Part shown: piece after piece, positions 36,273 through 48,592 of the stretch
How the letters are laid out: each line of letters starts with the position of its first letter
Position numbering within the stretch: the stretch's first letter is position 1
Source of the DNA: Garcia nutans
Lineage: Eukaryota; Streptophyta; Magnoliopsida; Malpighiales; Euphorbiaceae
Length of the DNA stretch: 64,000 nucleotides
Assembly: GCA_947685225.1 (NCBI GenBank)
Contig: CANTUV010000004.1
Coordinates: 20,011,001-20,075,000 of the forward strand
Direction of reading: 5' to 3'
Program-made: the position numbers and the translations under genes
The notes under the pieces: generated by a model
What the model was told of the DNA's origin: nothing
Databases searched by the model: none
What the model saw: only the letters and a program-made list of their open reading frames with translations

Positions 36273-37936
36273 GTCATTACTTCAGGGTTCAATACAGACC
36301 GTTTTTTACCCAAAAAAAGTTATAAATGGATTAAAAAAAAATTAGGGTCTAATGTAGGATATTCCTAATAATTCAGAGTTATTTTTGTATATTTTCCCAT
36401 AATTTAAACTTTAATGACTTTGTGCCTATTTATGTTGGACAATTAGTGAAATGCTTAGTATGAGGATACTAACATGCATTATCATGTTTGGATTACAAAA
36501 TTTTTAATAAAATAAATATTTTATTTTGTGATAAAATAATTCTTAACTTTGCTATAAAAGATTATATATAAAACTGTAGGATGTCTTGTAAAAATGAGTA
36601 GAATACTTTTGAAACGCGGATAATCATATATTTCTATTTTGTCACCAATTTGGGAATAATTATAAAATAAAGAGCCATTTTTTTCATATTTTAAGAATTT
36701 CAAATGTCTTTTCGCTCAATAACATGAATTTTAAAACTTGTTTTTCTTACATCATCTTTCTCAGCTCCAATTCTCTCTCCAGAGGCATTATATTTGAAAA
36801 ATTATATATATCGGTAAATTCAACTACACATCCCAGTTGAGATAGCAAACTAATTGGATAAATATCTTCATATTTTATAATTTAATTAGTTTATTAATCT
36901 AACTAAGATGCTTAGTTGGAATCACTGATGTATCATATAATTTCTTTTTATATTCCTAATAGGATATATGGTAAATTTTTTAAATTTTTTAAAATTCTGA
37001 TAAATAATATTTTAATTTTATTATTTATTTATATTAATAAATGATTAATAAATTATTAATTCAAAAGACATTTGTTTGGTCCATTAACTTCAATATCTCT
37101 CACTCACATTACGAGAAATATCTCATCTGTAGTTAATTTTATAAACATTTTTTGCAATACAAATACACCATGTGATTGGTATACTATAAGAGCTATGTGC
37201 TATGCGGCTATCAGTAATATATAGTTTTTTCATAAAAATTAGTATTTTAAATGAATAAAATATGCAGCCTCCTATGTTACTTCACATATCTTTTGATCTC
37301 ATAAAAGTTTTATTTACAATTACGTTAACTTTAAAATATAATTGGCCGACCTTTGAATATGAAAAAAAAATTATATTCTTCTAGTAAGACCCAAGATAGT
37401 TAATATTGGAATATATCTTAAGATTTATCCAAAAGTCATAATAGTAAATTTTGAGAAACATAATGCCAAATGTCTCACGTTTCCAAAAGTTATGATCATT
37501 TTTTGTCCACTTAATATTGAAATAAATGTCATAATGTTATTTCCTTTCTCATGGGATGCATGTCTATCAAAAACACATTTTGATTTAAAAACATTGAGCA
37601 AATGATAGTTTTAGATACACTTAATATCTAATTTGAATTCACTCATCTATATATTCAGTTCATTCTAGAACTCGCATCTAGCGTCCTCGACATATATACG
37701 TGTATAATTACACGTAATTTGCTACATCAATATCATATTATGATATATACATTTCATCCTAAAGTGGGATTACTATCTTATTTTAAGTGCAAGTTCTCTA
37801 AAATAAGTTGCTTAAAAGTAGTATCATCATAGATAAATAAAGGCAATTATCCATGTCTTCTTCTTTGTTCGACATGCTTTCACATTTCAATAATAATAAA
37901 TATAAACAAACATAATATTTTAGCATCAATAAAAAT
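36273..37936. other. No gene seen; unit 1 DNA left of Copia
   Basis: AT-rich sequence, almost identical to 48,593-50,251 in unit 2. The last part (37,830-37,936) is probably the tail of the old Copia relic whose coding end is at 42,720-42,843. Confidence 0.5.
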
Positions 37937-38122
37937 TAATAAGTTGAATAGGAATTGAGAGATTTTAATCTTATTCCATTACTGTGATAAGTGCAGAATA
38001 TATACACAAGAATACAACAATCAATGGGAGTCTATCTTTACACAGCTGTACAATTCAAATGAATAACTGAAAGAATTAGTTTCCTGTAGAATAGGAGTCA
38101 GTCTTTATCTTCTACGTTATTA
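37937..38122 (-). repeat. Copia 3' LTR (left)
   Basis: On the minus strand it runs TAATAACGTAG to CAACTTATTA, so the ends are TA...TA rather than TG...CA. A purine tract TTGAGGGGGCA lies directly upstream (38,123-38,134). Confidence 0.9.
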
Positions 38123-40649
38123 TGCCCCCTCAAGTTAGGAGTTAATTCAATAACACCTAACTTGGATAAATGTTGTTGAAAGAGAAGTTTAGGTTGGGCT
38201 TTTGTCAAGGTATCAGCTAACTGATCAGCTGAATGAATATGATGAACCTGAATAGTATTATTATGAACTTGATTCCTGACAAAATGAAAATCAACAGCAA
38301 TATGTTTCATACGACTATGAAACACTGGATTCTTACACAGATATGTAACACCAACATTATCACAATGAATTATTGGCACTTCTTTCAGCTTAATTTGAAG
38401 TTCTTTTAACAGATTCATGATCCAGTTTGCCTCAGCCACTGCGCTTGCCACAGCTCTATATTCAGCTTCAGTTGAAGAACGGGCAACCGTTCTTTGTTTT
38501 TTAGACGACCAGCTGATTGGAGATTGTCCCAAATAGGTGATATAACCAGAGGTAGAAGTACGATCTTGTTGATCACCAGCCCAGTCTGCATCAGCATAGA
38601 CTTTTAAATTCAGAGAAGATGAGCGCTTCAAAAGAATTCCATAATTCACTGTATGTTTTAGATACCGAAGCACCCGTTTAACTGCTTGCCAGTGAGATGT
38701 TGTTGGAGAATGCATGAATTGAGACAATTTATTTACTGCAAAACTAATATCAGGGCGAGTAAATGAAAGATATTGAAGTTTACCCACTGCCTCTCGATAG
38801 TGCTTGTCATCAGTGGCTGTGGTTCCATCATTCAAGTGTAAAGTAGTAGAACTAGACATAGGAGAGGTGACACCCTTGCTCTCATGCATCTGATATTTCT
38901 GTAGTAAGTCAGAAATATATTTAGATTGCGTTAAAACAATCCCTTCTTCTTTATGTATCACTTCTACTCCTAAGAAAAAATGTAATTGTCCCAAATCCTT
39001 GATTGAAAACTGGGTTGCAAGAGCTGTAATCATGTGAGATATTGCTGATTTACAATTGCCTGTAACAATAATATCATCTACGTAAACCAGAAGATATAAA
39101 ACCACAGCTGATCGATTGAATATGAACAATGAACTATCAGATTTTGATCCCACGAAACCATAGCCGATCAGAAATTTATTCAACGCCATAAACCAAGCTC
39201 TTGGCGCCTGCTTGAGACCATAAATTACTTTGTTCAGCTTACAGACATAGTTCAGATGAGTAGTGCTTTCAAAACCAGGAGGCTGACTCATGTAGACTTC
39301 ATCATCCAATTTTCCTTGAAGGAAGGCATTGTTGGCATCTAATTGATGCAATGGCCAGTTTTGTTGACATGCCAAAGTCAAAATCAATCGAACTGTAGCC
39401 GGTTTTACAACTGGACTGAAAGTAGAATTATAATCAATCCCTGGCCTCTGTGTGAATCCCTTGGCAACAAGTCGAGCCTTGTATTTGTCTAGTTCACCAT
39501 TTGCCTTGTATTTTATTCGAAATAGCCACTTACATCCAACAACATTGAAATGATGTTGTTTTGGAACCAATTCCCATGTCTTATTTCGGATTAAAGCGTC
39601 AAATTCATCTTTCATAGCATTCCTCCAATGCACTTCTCGTTGAGCTTGTTTCACTGTAGTGGGTATTCTTTTATGATCCACAACTGCAAGATAATCAAAG
39701 ATCTGTTTTGGTTTGAAGATGTTATGCTGAGATCTTGTTACCATTCGAGTCGGTGCAACTGGATTATTTGCAAATGTAGAAGGTTGACTAACAGGAGCAG
39801 TAACATTAGTAGAACTCGAAACATAATCTGAAGATGGTAAGGGATTATTACCTTGAGAAGGAGTTGAATTCAACGGCTCCTCATGCCGAGCAGTTTGAAC
39901 AGATCGACTTGTAGGTGTGTTAACTGGATAGAAACCTGCAGATTGTAGACCAGAATTTTTTACAGAAATAGGTGAAGGAACCGGTTCATGTACACCTATA
40001 TTAGGAGACTCAATAGGAGATGTCTCTTTGTCAATTTGACCCTCAGAATACCAGATTGTTTGAGACAAGGTGGGTTTGCTATCTCGAAACATAGATTGAA
40101 AAGGAAACACATTCTCAAAAAATAAAACATCTCTATCAAGAAATAATTTCGATGACACGGGATCATAGCATTGATGACAATGATGTTTAGAAGAAAAACC
40201 AAGATAGACACATGGACGTGATCGAGGTTCTAATTTATGACTGGCATACGGTTTCATCCAAGGGTAGCACAAAGACCCAAAAATTCGAAGTTGGTTTAGA
40301 GAAGGATCACAATTAAATAGAACCTGATATGGAGATTTATTTTTCAAAATTTCAGAAAAATGATGATTAATTAGATACACTGCAGTAGTACATGCAAAGG
40401 ACCACAAACTATAAGGGATTGATGCTTGATGCATTAAAGTTCTAGCAGTTTCGATTATATGCTGATGCTTACGCTCAGCTTGAGCAACACGTTGTGGGGT
40501 ATAAGGTGGAGAAACTAAATGTTGAATCCCAACTGAAGCAAGATAACCTTGTAAACCAACATACTCACCCCCACCATCAGAATATAAAGATTTAATTTTA
40601 AGCTCAAAGAAATTCTCAATAGTAGCTTTAAAGATTGGAAATATTACTG
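38098..40649 (-). pseudogene. Copia integrase C-part, reverse transcriptase, RNase H
   Basis: The frame is open from just after the slip at about 40,665. It holds the rest of the integrase core with SDGGGEYV, then the GKE-like linker near 40,250. Reverse transcriptase has YKARLVAKGFTQRPGIDY, QLDANNAFLQG and the YVDDIIVTG active site near 39,070. RNase H has YADADWAGD and STEAEYRAVA. It ends at 38,098, 25 bases inside the 3' LTR. The first in-frame ATG is at 40,434, but translation would have to come from the upstream part. All visible catalytic motifs are intact. Confidence 0.92.
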
Positions 40650-42398
40650 CTACTTCACTTTTTTTGCCAAAGGAAAAAACCAGGTAAACTTCGAATAATG
40701 ATCAACAAAGATAACATAGAATCGTTTTTTATCAATGGACTCTATAGGTGAGGGTCCCCAAACATCTGTATAAATTAATTCAAGAGGTCTACTGCTTTGT
40801 AAAGTGCTTGTGGAAAAAGGAAGTCTGGCACTTTTATTGCAAAAACATGAATTACAAGAAGAAAACACACTAGACTTAGCACAAGATAAGGAAAAAGATT
40901 TCAACATAGACTTAAGAGTACGAACATTTGGATGACCCAGACGACGATGCCAGACTTCAAGACTAGGAGAAGCAGCAGCAAAATTTGCGGACAGAGATGA
41001 ATTGAGAACTTTAGATGGCCACACATACAAGTCGTCTTTATTCATCCCGCGTAGCAGAGGTGCCCCCGTGCTCAAATCCTTCACAAGAAAATAAAAGGGA
41101 AAAAATTCAATAGAAGTATTATTATGCCTTGTAAATTTGGAAACTGAAATTAAATTTCTCTTGATGTCAGGAGCACATAAAACATTCTTTAATGAAAAAT
41201 TCATGTTCTCAGTAGGCAATGACACAGAACCTGTGTGAGTAATAGAAATACTGTTACCATTTCCCATTGTAATATTTTCAGTCCCTGTATAATCATGAGG
41301 ATTAGCAAGACTTATAGCACTATCAGTGACATGCTGATTTGCTCCGCTGTCCACCACCCACGGATTGAATTCCTGAGCTTGATTTGCCACAAACATTGCT
41401 TTAGCTTCAAAGTGATTGTGTGAACGAGATCGACAGTCAGTAGCAATATGCCCATAACGTCCACAGAGCTGGCACTGAACACTTGATCTGCTAGAACCAG
41501 AAGAGGGAGGTCTCCATCCTTGAGACTGTGATTGAGCTCTTTGAAAAAACTGTTGATTTGAAGTGTTCGATCTGAAATTACCATACTGATTGGATCGATT
41601 TTGCCCATTGTATGATCTGGTGCCTGATTGATTATTCCAGCGCCGATTAGGACGGGAGCCAATAGCATTTGATTCAGAGTTTGTGGCTTGCGCAACCTGA
41701 ACTGTGATGGGAACACCAGATTTTTTTGCTTCTTCATGTTTGATAAAAATCTCATGATCGGCCAGCTTGTCTTGCAATTCTTCGAAACTGATAGGATTAT
41801 CTCGAGCTCGAATAGCAGCACTTATCTCCTTGTAATCAGACCCCAGACCACTTAAAATTTTTACAGTAAGCTCAGTTGAATCAATAGGAGCACCTGCTGT
41901 GGCTAATTCATCTGAGATTGTTCGAATCTCTCTCAAATAATCAGCAATGGATTTAGTATCCTTTGTTACCTTGGATAAACTATCTCGAAGAGTAAAGATT
42001 CGGGTTTGAGATTTATTAGCATAAGTAGTGTGCAAATAAGCCCAGGCCTGTTTAGAAGATTTGGATGATGCAATAGTAGGAGCAATAGTAGGATCTGCAG
42101 AGGCAATTAAAGCATTACGTATGAGATTATCTTGTCGAAACCAAACCTTATAAGTGCTGTCTATTTCAGCTGGTGGTGATGTTGAGCCATTGAGAAAATG
42201 GAGCAGATCATAGCCACACATGAGAGTATACACTTGTGCCTTCCATGCGGGAAAATTAGCACTGCCAGTAAGCTTAATGGGAAGCTGTGAAGCAGGATTA
42301 AAAGAAATAATTTGGTTCATAGGCGAAACAGTAGTTAAATCAATGTTGCCAGAAGTGGAAGATTGAAGAACAGAAGGTGTTTTGGATTCGTCAGTCAT
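40650..42398 (-). pseudogene. Copia gag, protease and integrase N-part
   Basis: The ATG at 42,398 lies 54 bases past the primer site. Gag comes first, with a retrotransposon gag core (FPAWKAQVYTLM) and a CCHC knuckle CQLCGRYGHIATDC near 41,450. The protease has WVVDSGANQHVTDS near 41,350. The integrase zinc region has HRRLGHPN...CNSC, followed by YTDVWGPSP and FYVIFVDHYSKFTW with the first catalytic Asp. The frame stops at 40,650, just after a run of seven A (minus strand) near 40,665, while the next frame stays open into the second half. The break is thus a single-base slip. Confidence 0.9.
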
Positions 42399-42451
42399 GA
42401 TGAGGGAAAGAAAAAAAATTGAATGGATCGAATCTCGTTGGAGAGCTTATA

Positions 42452-42463
42452 GCTCTGATACCA
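42452..42463 (-). promoter_or_regulatory. Copia primer-binding site
   Basis: TGGTATCAGAGC on the minus strand, complementary to initiator methionine tRNA, directly abutting the LTR. Confidence 0.92.
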
Positions 42464-42649
42464 TAATAAGTTGAATAGGAATTGAGAGATTTTAATCTTA
42501 TTCCATTACTGTGATAAGTGCAGAATATATACACAAGAATACAACAATCAATGGGAGTCTATCTTTACACAGCTGTACAATTTAAATGAATAACTGAAAG
42601 AATTAGTTTCCTGTAGAATAGGAGTCAGTCTTTATCTTCTACGTTATTA
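42464..42649 (-). repeat. Copia 5' LTR (right)
   Basis: Matches the left LTR except for one C/T difference near 42,583. It is directly followed, on the minus strand, by the primer site. Confidence 0.9.
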
Positions 42650-42654
42650 AAAAT

Positions 42655-42967
42655 AACAAAATAAACACTGATGGAAAAAAAAATAACAAATAACATATAT
42701 AAATCCATCATTCTGGACATTATTAATTGTTGATATTTTACATATCCAATGAACACATCTTTAGAAATAGGTTTTGTTAAAGGATCTACAACTATCTCAT
42801 GCATAGAAATATATTTCACGTCCACCAACTTGTATATAGCCATATCTCTTATAAAATATATTATATTTATATGTTTGTTGTAATAATGGAATTTTGGAAT
42901 TTTAATGTAAGCACATTATAGCTATTTAACTGTCACTGCTTAAACTAATTTATGGGCCGCATCAATG
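42655..42967 (-). pseudogene. Old Copia relic, RNase H end (unit 1)
   Basis: Minus-strand reading YKLVDVKYISMHEIVVDPLTKPISKDVF near 42,740-42,840 matches the C-terminal end typical of Copia polyproteins. It belongs to an older element unrelated to the young Ale copy that landed next to it. The equivalent in unit 2 is at 50,340-50,443. Confidence 0.65.
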
Positions 42968-43418
42968 CTAAGGGCGCTCATTGTTTGGTAAACCGGACTA
43001 CGAGGATAAAAGTAAAATTGGTTTATCAGTTTCACTTTAAAAATATTATAAACCTAGACCGAAATCTAAATAAATAGTTAACCGTTAATCAATTATCAGT
43101 TAACCGCATGTAATGGAGGGTTAACTGTTATTTTCAGTTTTTTATCATTGCACTATATGTAAAAAAATAAAATTAAAATTTAATAAATTTCATACATATT
43201 TAATAAAAAAAATCAAATATAACTTATTGCAAAAATTAATTTAACAAAAACACACAATTAAAATACAAAATCACATTTTAAATTTAAATATAATCCATCA
43301 AAATAATTTAATATGTATAATTTAGAATTTATTATAATATATAATTTAAAATTTATTCTACAAAGTTATATATATGATTTATAATTTATGTGTAATATAT
43401 AATTTATATGTAATTTAT
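42968..43418. mobile_element. hAT-like element, cut by the duplication junction
   Basis: The left end 'taagggcgctca' and body ('gtaaaccgg', 'ttaaccgttaatc') match 50,568-51,000, but it stops at the junction with unit 2. Only about 450 bases remain. Confidence 0.6.
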
Positions 43419-43772
43419 AGTTTCTTACCGCTGCATCCCTAAGTCTACATTTCACATGACCAAACTATCTCAATTTATGCTCTTTTATTTTATTCTCAAT
43501 AAACGCAATCCTTACTTTCTCTTTAATTCTCTCATTCTGGATTATATCCATTCTAGTGTGCCCACACATCTATCTTATTATTCTCATCTCTGTAATATGC
43601 ATCTTATTCATATGTTGTCCTTTCACAGTCTAACACTCACTACTATACATCATCGCATGTAGTATGACAGTGCGGTAAAATTTTTCTTTTAATTTGACTG
43701 GCATCTTTCGATCATATAATACTCTTGTAGTACTCCTCCACTTTATCCAATCAGCTTTAATCTTGTAATTTA
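43419..43772 (-). pseudogene. LINE 3' fragment, outer part (unit 2)
   Basis: Copy of 31,050-31,401, about 3 percent diverged. The unit begins mid-element, so the TTG tail is absent. Confidence 0.7.
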
Positions 43773-44478
43773 TATTCAGGAGCAACCCCACGTGGGGGTC
43801 ACATGGGGGCTTTAGCCCCCTTCAATAATATAGTGTGTATATACACAATATATTATCTATATATTTTATCAAAAATAAATATTATGTGTATATAAATATT
43901 ATCCCCTTCATCAAAGTATACATATATATATATTTATATAATATATTTATATATATTATATGTATAAATATATAATATAATATATATTATATATTACATT
44001 AAAATTTTTACAATATATATTAAATTGATGAATTTACTCAACATATTAGTACTTTTAATTATTTTTAATTTATATCCTAAAATTGATATTAATAATTATG
44101 TTGCAATTTAATTATAAATTGGGTTTAAAATTTTGTATTTAGATTAATTATTTTGAAAAAAAAATCTATCATATAAATTTATTAAAAAATAATTAGTTTA
44201 TATTTTTTGAAATATCTCAAAAAATATATATAAATATTATTTAAAAATAACATATATTGTATAATTTTTTAAAGTAATATTTAAATATTAAAATAAAATG
44301 ATAAAAATATTAATATTTAAATATTTAATATAAAAATAAATTTGAATATAAATATTAATGCTAACTATTTATATTAATTTTTAATATAAAAATAAAATTA
44401 AATATAAAATTATTTAGATTTTTTTTTAACTTAGAAAATTTTGCCCCCCTTCAACTCGATCCTAATTTTACCACTTCT
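43773..44478. mobile_element. AT-rich insertion splitting the LINE (unit 2)
   Basis: Copy of 31,402-32,109 with a shorter TA run. Confidence 0.5.
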
Positions 44479-44700
44479 TACATCTTCTTCACAACAATCA
44501 TCCGCTTGAATAATAGAACTGAGATATTTAAAATGAGTACTATAAGATACTGTTACTCCGTCTAAAATAACTTCACCTTCTTTTTTATTCGCATTATTAA
44601 ATATATGATGTATATACTCAGTTTTAGTTCTATATAGCTTAAAATTCTTTAATTTCAAAGTCCTTCTTCATAATTTTAACTTTTAATTTATATATGTTTG
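44479..44700 (-). pseudogene. LINE fragment, inner part (unit 2)
   Basis: Reads KNFKLYRTKTEYIHHIFNNA, then EGEVILDGVTVSY, then FKYLSSIIQADDCCEEDV. An open frame continues past the insertion border (RSGKIRIELKGG), so that end is chimeric. Confidence 0.7.
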
Positions 44701-45966
44701 AGTCTTATCTACCAATTTATTATAATTTTTTTATAATAAGAATTCATTTTATTAATAAATTGGTAAAAACATGAGACAAACTATTTAAAAATTTCAAGAG
44801 TAAAATATACTCGAATCTACAATGTTGAATTAATATATGAAAAAACTCCAAAATCTCATAATATTTATTTTCTGACTATTACTGTCATCATTCCTAATGT
44901 ATGTCATCTTGAGATGTCATTGCTATGTATATAATAATTTAATGGAAAAGTTATAAAAATGACCCTGAGAAGATATCTCACGTTGAACAATAAATTTTAT
45001 TTTTAATATATTTATTACCTGCTTTTGTCAAAAAAAAAAGTTCGAATTGGACCCGAAAATTTTGCTAAGATGGTTTCATAGGACCCACTTATTCAACAAT
45101 TGACTAAATGAAAAATGTATTTTTTTAATAAATAAATAAATTTTTAATAAAACAAAAATATGGCCTTTTCTCTTTCTCTTTCCCCGCGCCAATCCCCTCG
45201 AAGCTTTCTTTCTTCTTCTTCTTCTTCTTCTTCTTCTTCCACTCAAATGATCAAATCCCAATTGCAGTTTCTAATTTAGCAAAAAAAAAATATTTCACTT
45301 GAACTCAAACTCTTCTTAGAATCGCAAATTCACAATTGATTGTTCAAACACAATTTACAACAAAAATTCTGAAAAAAAAAATCTATAAGGAATTCAATTT
45401 ACTCATCTTTTCAGGAAAAAAATGATATTCTATTTGAAATCTACAACAACATATTTACAGACCCAATAACAAAAAAAAATCAAAAATCTCAAATTATTTG
45501 CTTAGCTTTACAAATTTGAAATCAAATATAGGAAAATTTAAAAAAATTGAATAAAAAAATTAAAAACAAAAACAAAAGAACTTAAATTCAATTCATTTGA
45601 ACTTTACATACTCTAGTTTCTCTCTTGAAATTGAAAATGGAGAGGAAATAAAAAAGAATCACAAAAAAACCTCTCCTTTCTCTCTCTCTGGAAAACTCAC
45701 CTAAAATAGTGACTTAAACCTCCTACAAAATCTGAAAGCAAAAATAGAGTAAACTACAAGTTTTGATGATGAAAATCTTTTTGTTGAAGGATGTAGAAAG
45801 AGAATGAAATGGAGAGAAAAACTTGAAAAAAAAAAATGGTTTGGTGGTAACGGTGGTTTTAAAAGCTTAAACCTGTATTATGCTCATTTAATTCAACTAT
45901 CCGATGATGAAGAAATGGACCCATGAAGCCATGTCATTAAAATTTAACGGACTTATTTACTATAGT

Positions 45967-48592
45967 TGTAATACCCTTATACCTTATATATATATGATAT
46001 ATACATTCTGTATATAATATATATATAATACAAGAATGCTACTATAATTAACCGTAGAAAATCTTCTTAATCGTTTTCAAAAATAAATTGACTTTTATTT
46101 TTAAAAGATAAATTTAATAGATAAATACATATATAATTAATAATCAAAATAATATTTGTGAAAAAATTTCTGAAAAAATTTCATTAGAGTTTCCATTATA
46201 ATTTTAACAAATCACAAAATCAAATAAAATACAATCTGTAAAAAATTAACACTCCCAATATATATATATATATGTTTATCCAAACTTCTCAATAATTTAC
46301 AAAATTTCATCATTTTCTATATATATATATATATATATATATTCAAGTACTTAACACACATAGTTAATATACATAATACACATTTACAAAATCGTATAAA
46401 ACATTAATTAATACAAGCATGTTTCATAAAGTGACTAATATGTGCATTAAAATCAAATTATACATATAATGTTGCACCAAATAGTCGAAAATATTTAATT
46501 TCTAGTACTACCCAAAACTAGGTCTGGTCAGATCTATCAAAGTTGTCTCTCTCAGTAACCACATCACAGCGCGATATAATTAGACTGCGCTAAGTCAGAA
46601 GCTTAGAGGTGCATACTTTAATAACATAACACAATAATATTTTTCAAAAACCAAAATTTGTTTTACATTCACAAAATGCTTAATGCCACCAATGTAATTC
46701 ATTAGTCATTTTTCCATCTTTTAATTCATAAAATTTATCAACATATCACAATCACATACATTGGGCCTAATAAAGTACCTATAAAAATATTCAAGTTTCA
46801 AAAATATTAATTTGACATATCGCGACTTGTAGGTTCGACTCCTGAGATCTAAATATTATATATAATACCACCCGAAAGCTATCCCGTTTTGACACCAGAT
46901 ATCAAGTATCATATAATACCTCCCGATTGATACCTTCTTAATACCGTAGTGTTCGACACCAGTGTGTTCCACCCAAATACATAATAAAACATCATAACGT
47001 ATCATCGGAATTGTAACAACCCTACCTGCACGGTTTTACGACAGCTGGTAGTAGAAATAGTACTGGATTATGCTCGTTGGCTCTCTTAAGGGAGAGGTCA
47101 GGTGTTCGATCCGGGGAGGCGATCCTCTGGGAGCCAAATAAACAAATCCTGCTGGATGGCCCATAAAAGCAGTCCAGTACTGTGGCGGCCTGCCGGGTTG
47201 AGGGCTGGGACTACGGTCCACCTACGACAGAAAAGGCCCAATAGACTAGCTGTCGTAAGACCGTGCAGGTGGGGTCGTTACAGGAATGTCAACTTGATAG
47301 TACCAAATATAATTCGTTGTAATAAGTTATTGTATAAGGTAAGCCTACATCACACATTTAGTACATTTTACCCATTTTTATCACATTTATTCTTTTTCCA
47401 TAATTTTCCACATTTCAAAGTCATTTTCCACATTTTTCAATCACAGTTAATATAATTTCTTAGTCACATTTACAATGTGGCCCATTTCCACATTTTTCAT
47501 ACAATTCCTAGCACACTTATCATAAAACAATAGTTTTTAATTTCCATAATAATGCACCAATTACATTTTTTATAAGATGCATACACATATGCACAATGCC
47601 ACTTTAAAGGAATGACAACATCTTTTAAAGCATACCAAAATGGATGAAACAAAACATAAATAGTCAATTTAAATATTAATAAAGTATGTACTAATCTTAA
47701 AAACTCTAAAATCAGTTCAATTTTACTCTCCGACATTTACTTCCAGCAAGCCCTAACCTTCCTTATTTGGGCAACTTTCATTACTCACTCCTAAACCAAA
47801 TATTAAGTAGAAATATTTTATTAGAATCATATTTCTATTCATTTTATTCAAAACAACCACCAATTATACAATCTCTACCCAAAATTCCATTAAAACCCTA
47901 GTTTTATCTACTAACCTTCTTAAACTTCACCCTAACCAATTCATTTTCACCAACTAACCATAAAATCATCACATACATATCAAAATAACTTCAAAACAAG
48001 TCATCACCACAATTATAATTATCCCCATCAAAAATCTCAATTTCACATAATCTAAAATTTAAGAAAAAATTCTTGAATTGGAAAGAATCATTACCTATTG
48101 ATGAGAAATCTTCAAAACCACCCTAAATTCTTAGAAAATCTCATGAAATTAGATGTAGTTGAAGAAGAAATTTTCTCCCTTGCTCTCTATTAAAATTCGG
48201 CCAAAGTAATAAAGAAGAAGAATAAAAATAAAACTTTTATATTATCATAATTCAAATTTTGTCCCTCATTAATATATATAATTATAAAATATTTAATTAT
48301 TAAAATATTAGATATTTTTCTTCTTCCTCCTATCCATAATTGATTTTAATTTTAATTTTAATTTTTTAATAAAAATTATATATATAACTTTTTACTTTTG
48401 ACTTTTTATCCAATTCTTATTTTTTAGCAAAAGTGTATATATATTTTAAATATGCACTATGCATATATTATGTATCCAATACATATTTTATGTATGTGTA
48501 TACATTAGGTTTTGCATGTCCTTCTTCCAACATATTGATTAACCCTCCAAATTAGTTATTTAATTGTGTTTAATAGAAATACATGTGTTACA
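45967..48592 (-). mobile_element. Tekay-like solo LTR, unit 2
   Basis: Duplicate of 33,627-36,272, with shorter and longer TA runs and about 1-2 percent substitutions in most of its length. It carries its own copy of the 271-bp inverted-repeat element. Confidence 0.65.
47012..47282. mobile_element. 271-bp element with 35-bp inverted ends, unit 2
   Basis: Same length and position in the duplicate, with GGAAT at 47,007-47,011 and 47,283-47,287. Its arms match at 32 of 35 positions. Confidence 0.75.

Larger units (their letters stand above)
37937..42649 (-). mobile_element. Ale-type Ty1/Copia retrotransposon, complete
   Basis: This is a 4,713-bp element with two 186-bp LTRs that differ at one base, so it is very young. 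An AAAAT target duplication lies at 37,932-37,936 and 42,650-42,654. The small size, short LTRs and Gag-to-RNase H order with integrase before reverse transcriptase fit the Ale/Retrofit lineage. Unit 2 gives the pre-insertion site. One frame break in integrase separates the two long open frames, so this copy is probably non-autonomous unless the break is a sequence error. Confidence 0.95.
31050..43418. repeat. Tandem duplication, unit 1 (with Copia insertion)
   Basis: Sequence from 'tttcttaccgctgcatccc' at about 31,050 is repeated from about 43,419. Unit 1 without the 4,718 bases of Copia plus target duplication is about 7.65 kb, close to the 7.58 kb of unit 2; the difference is mostly microsatellite length. 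It starts inside a LINE fragment and ends inside a hAT-like element. Confidence 0.9.
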
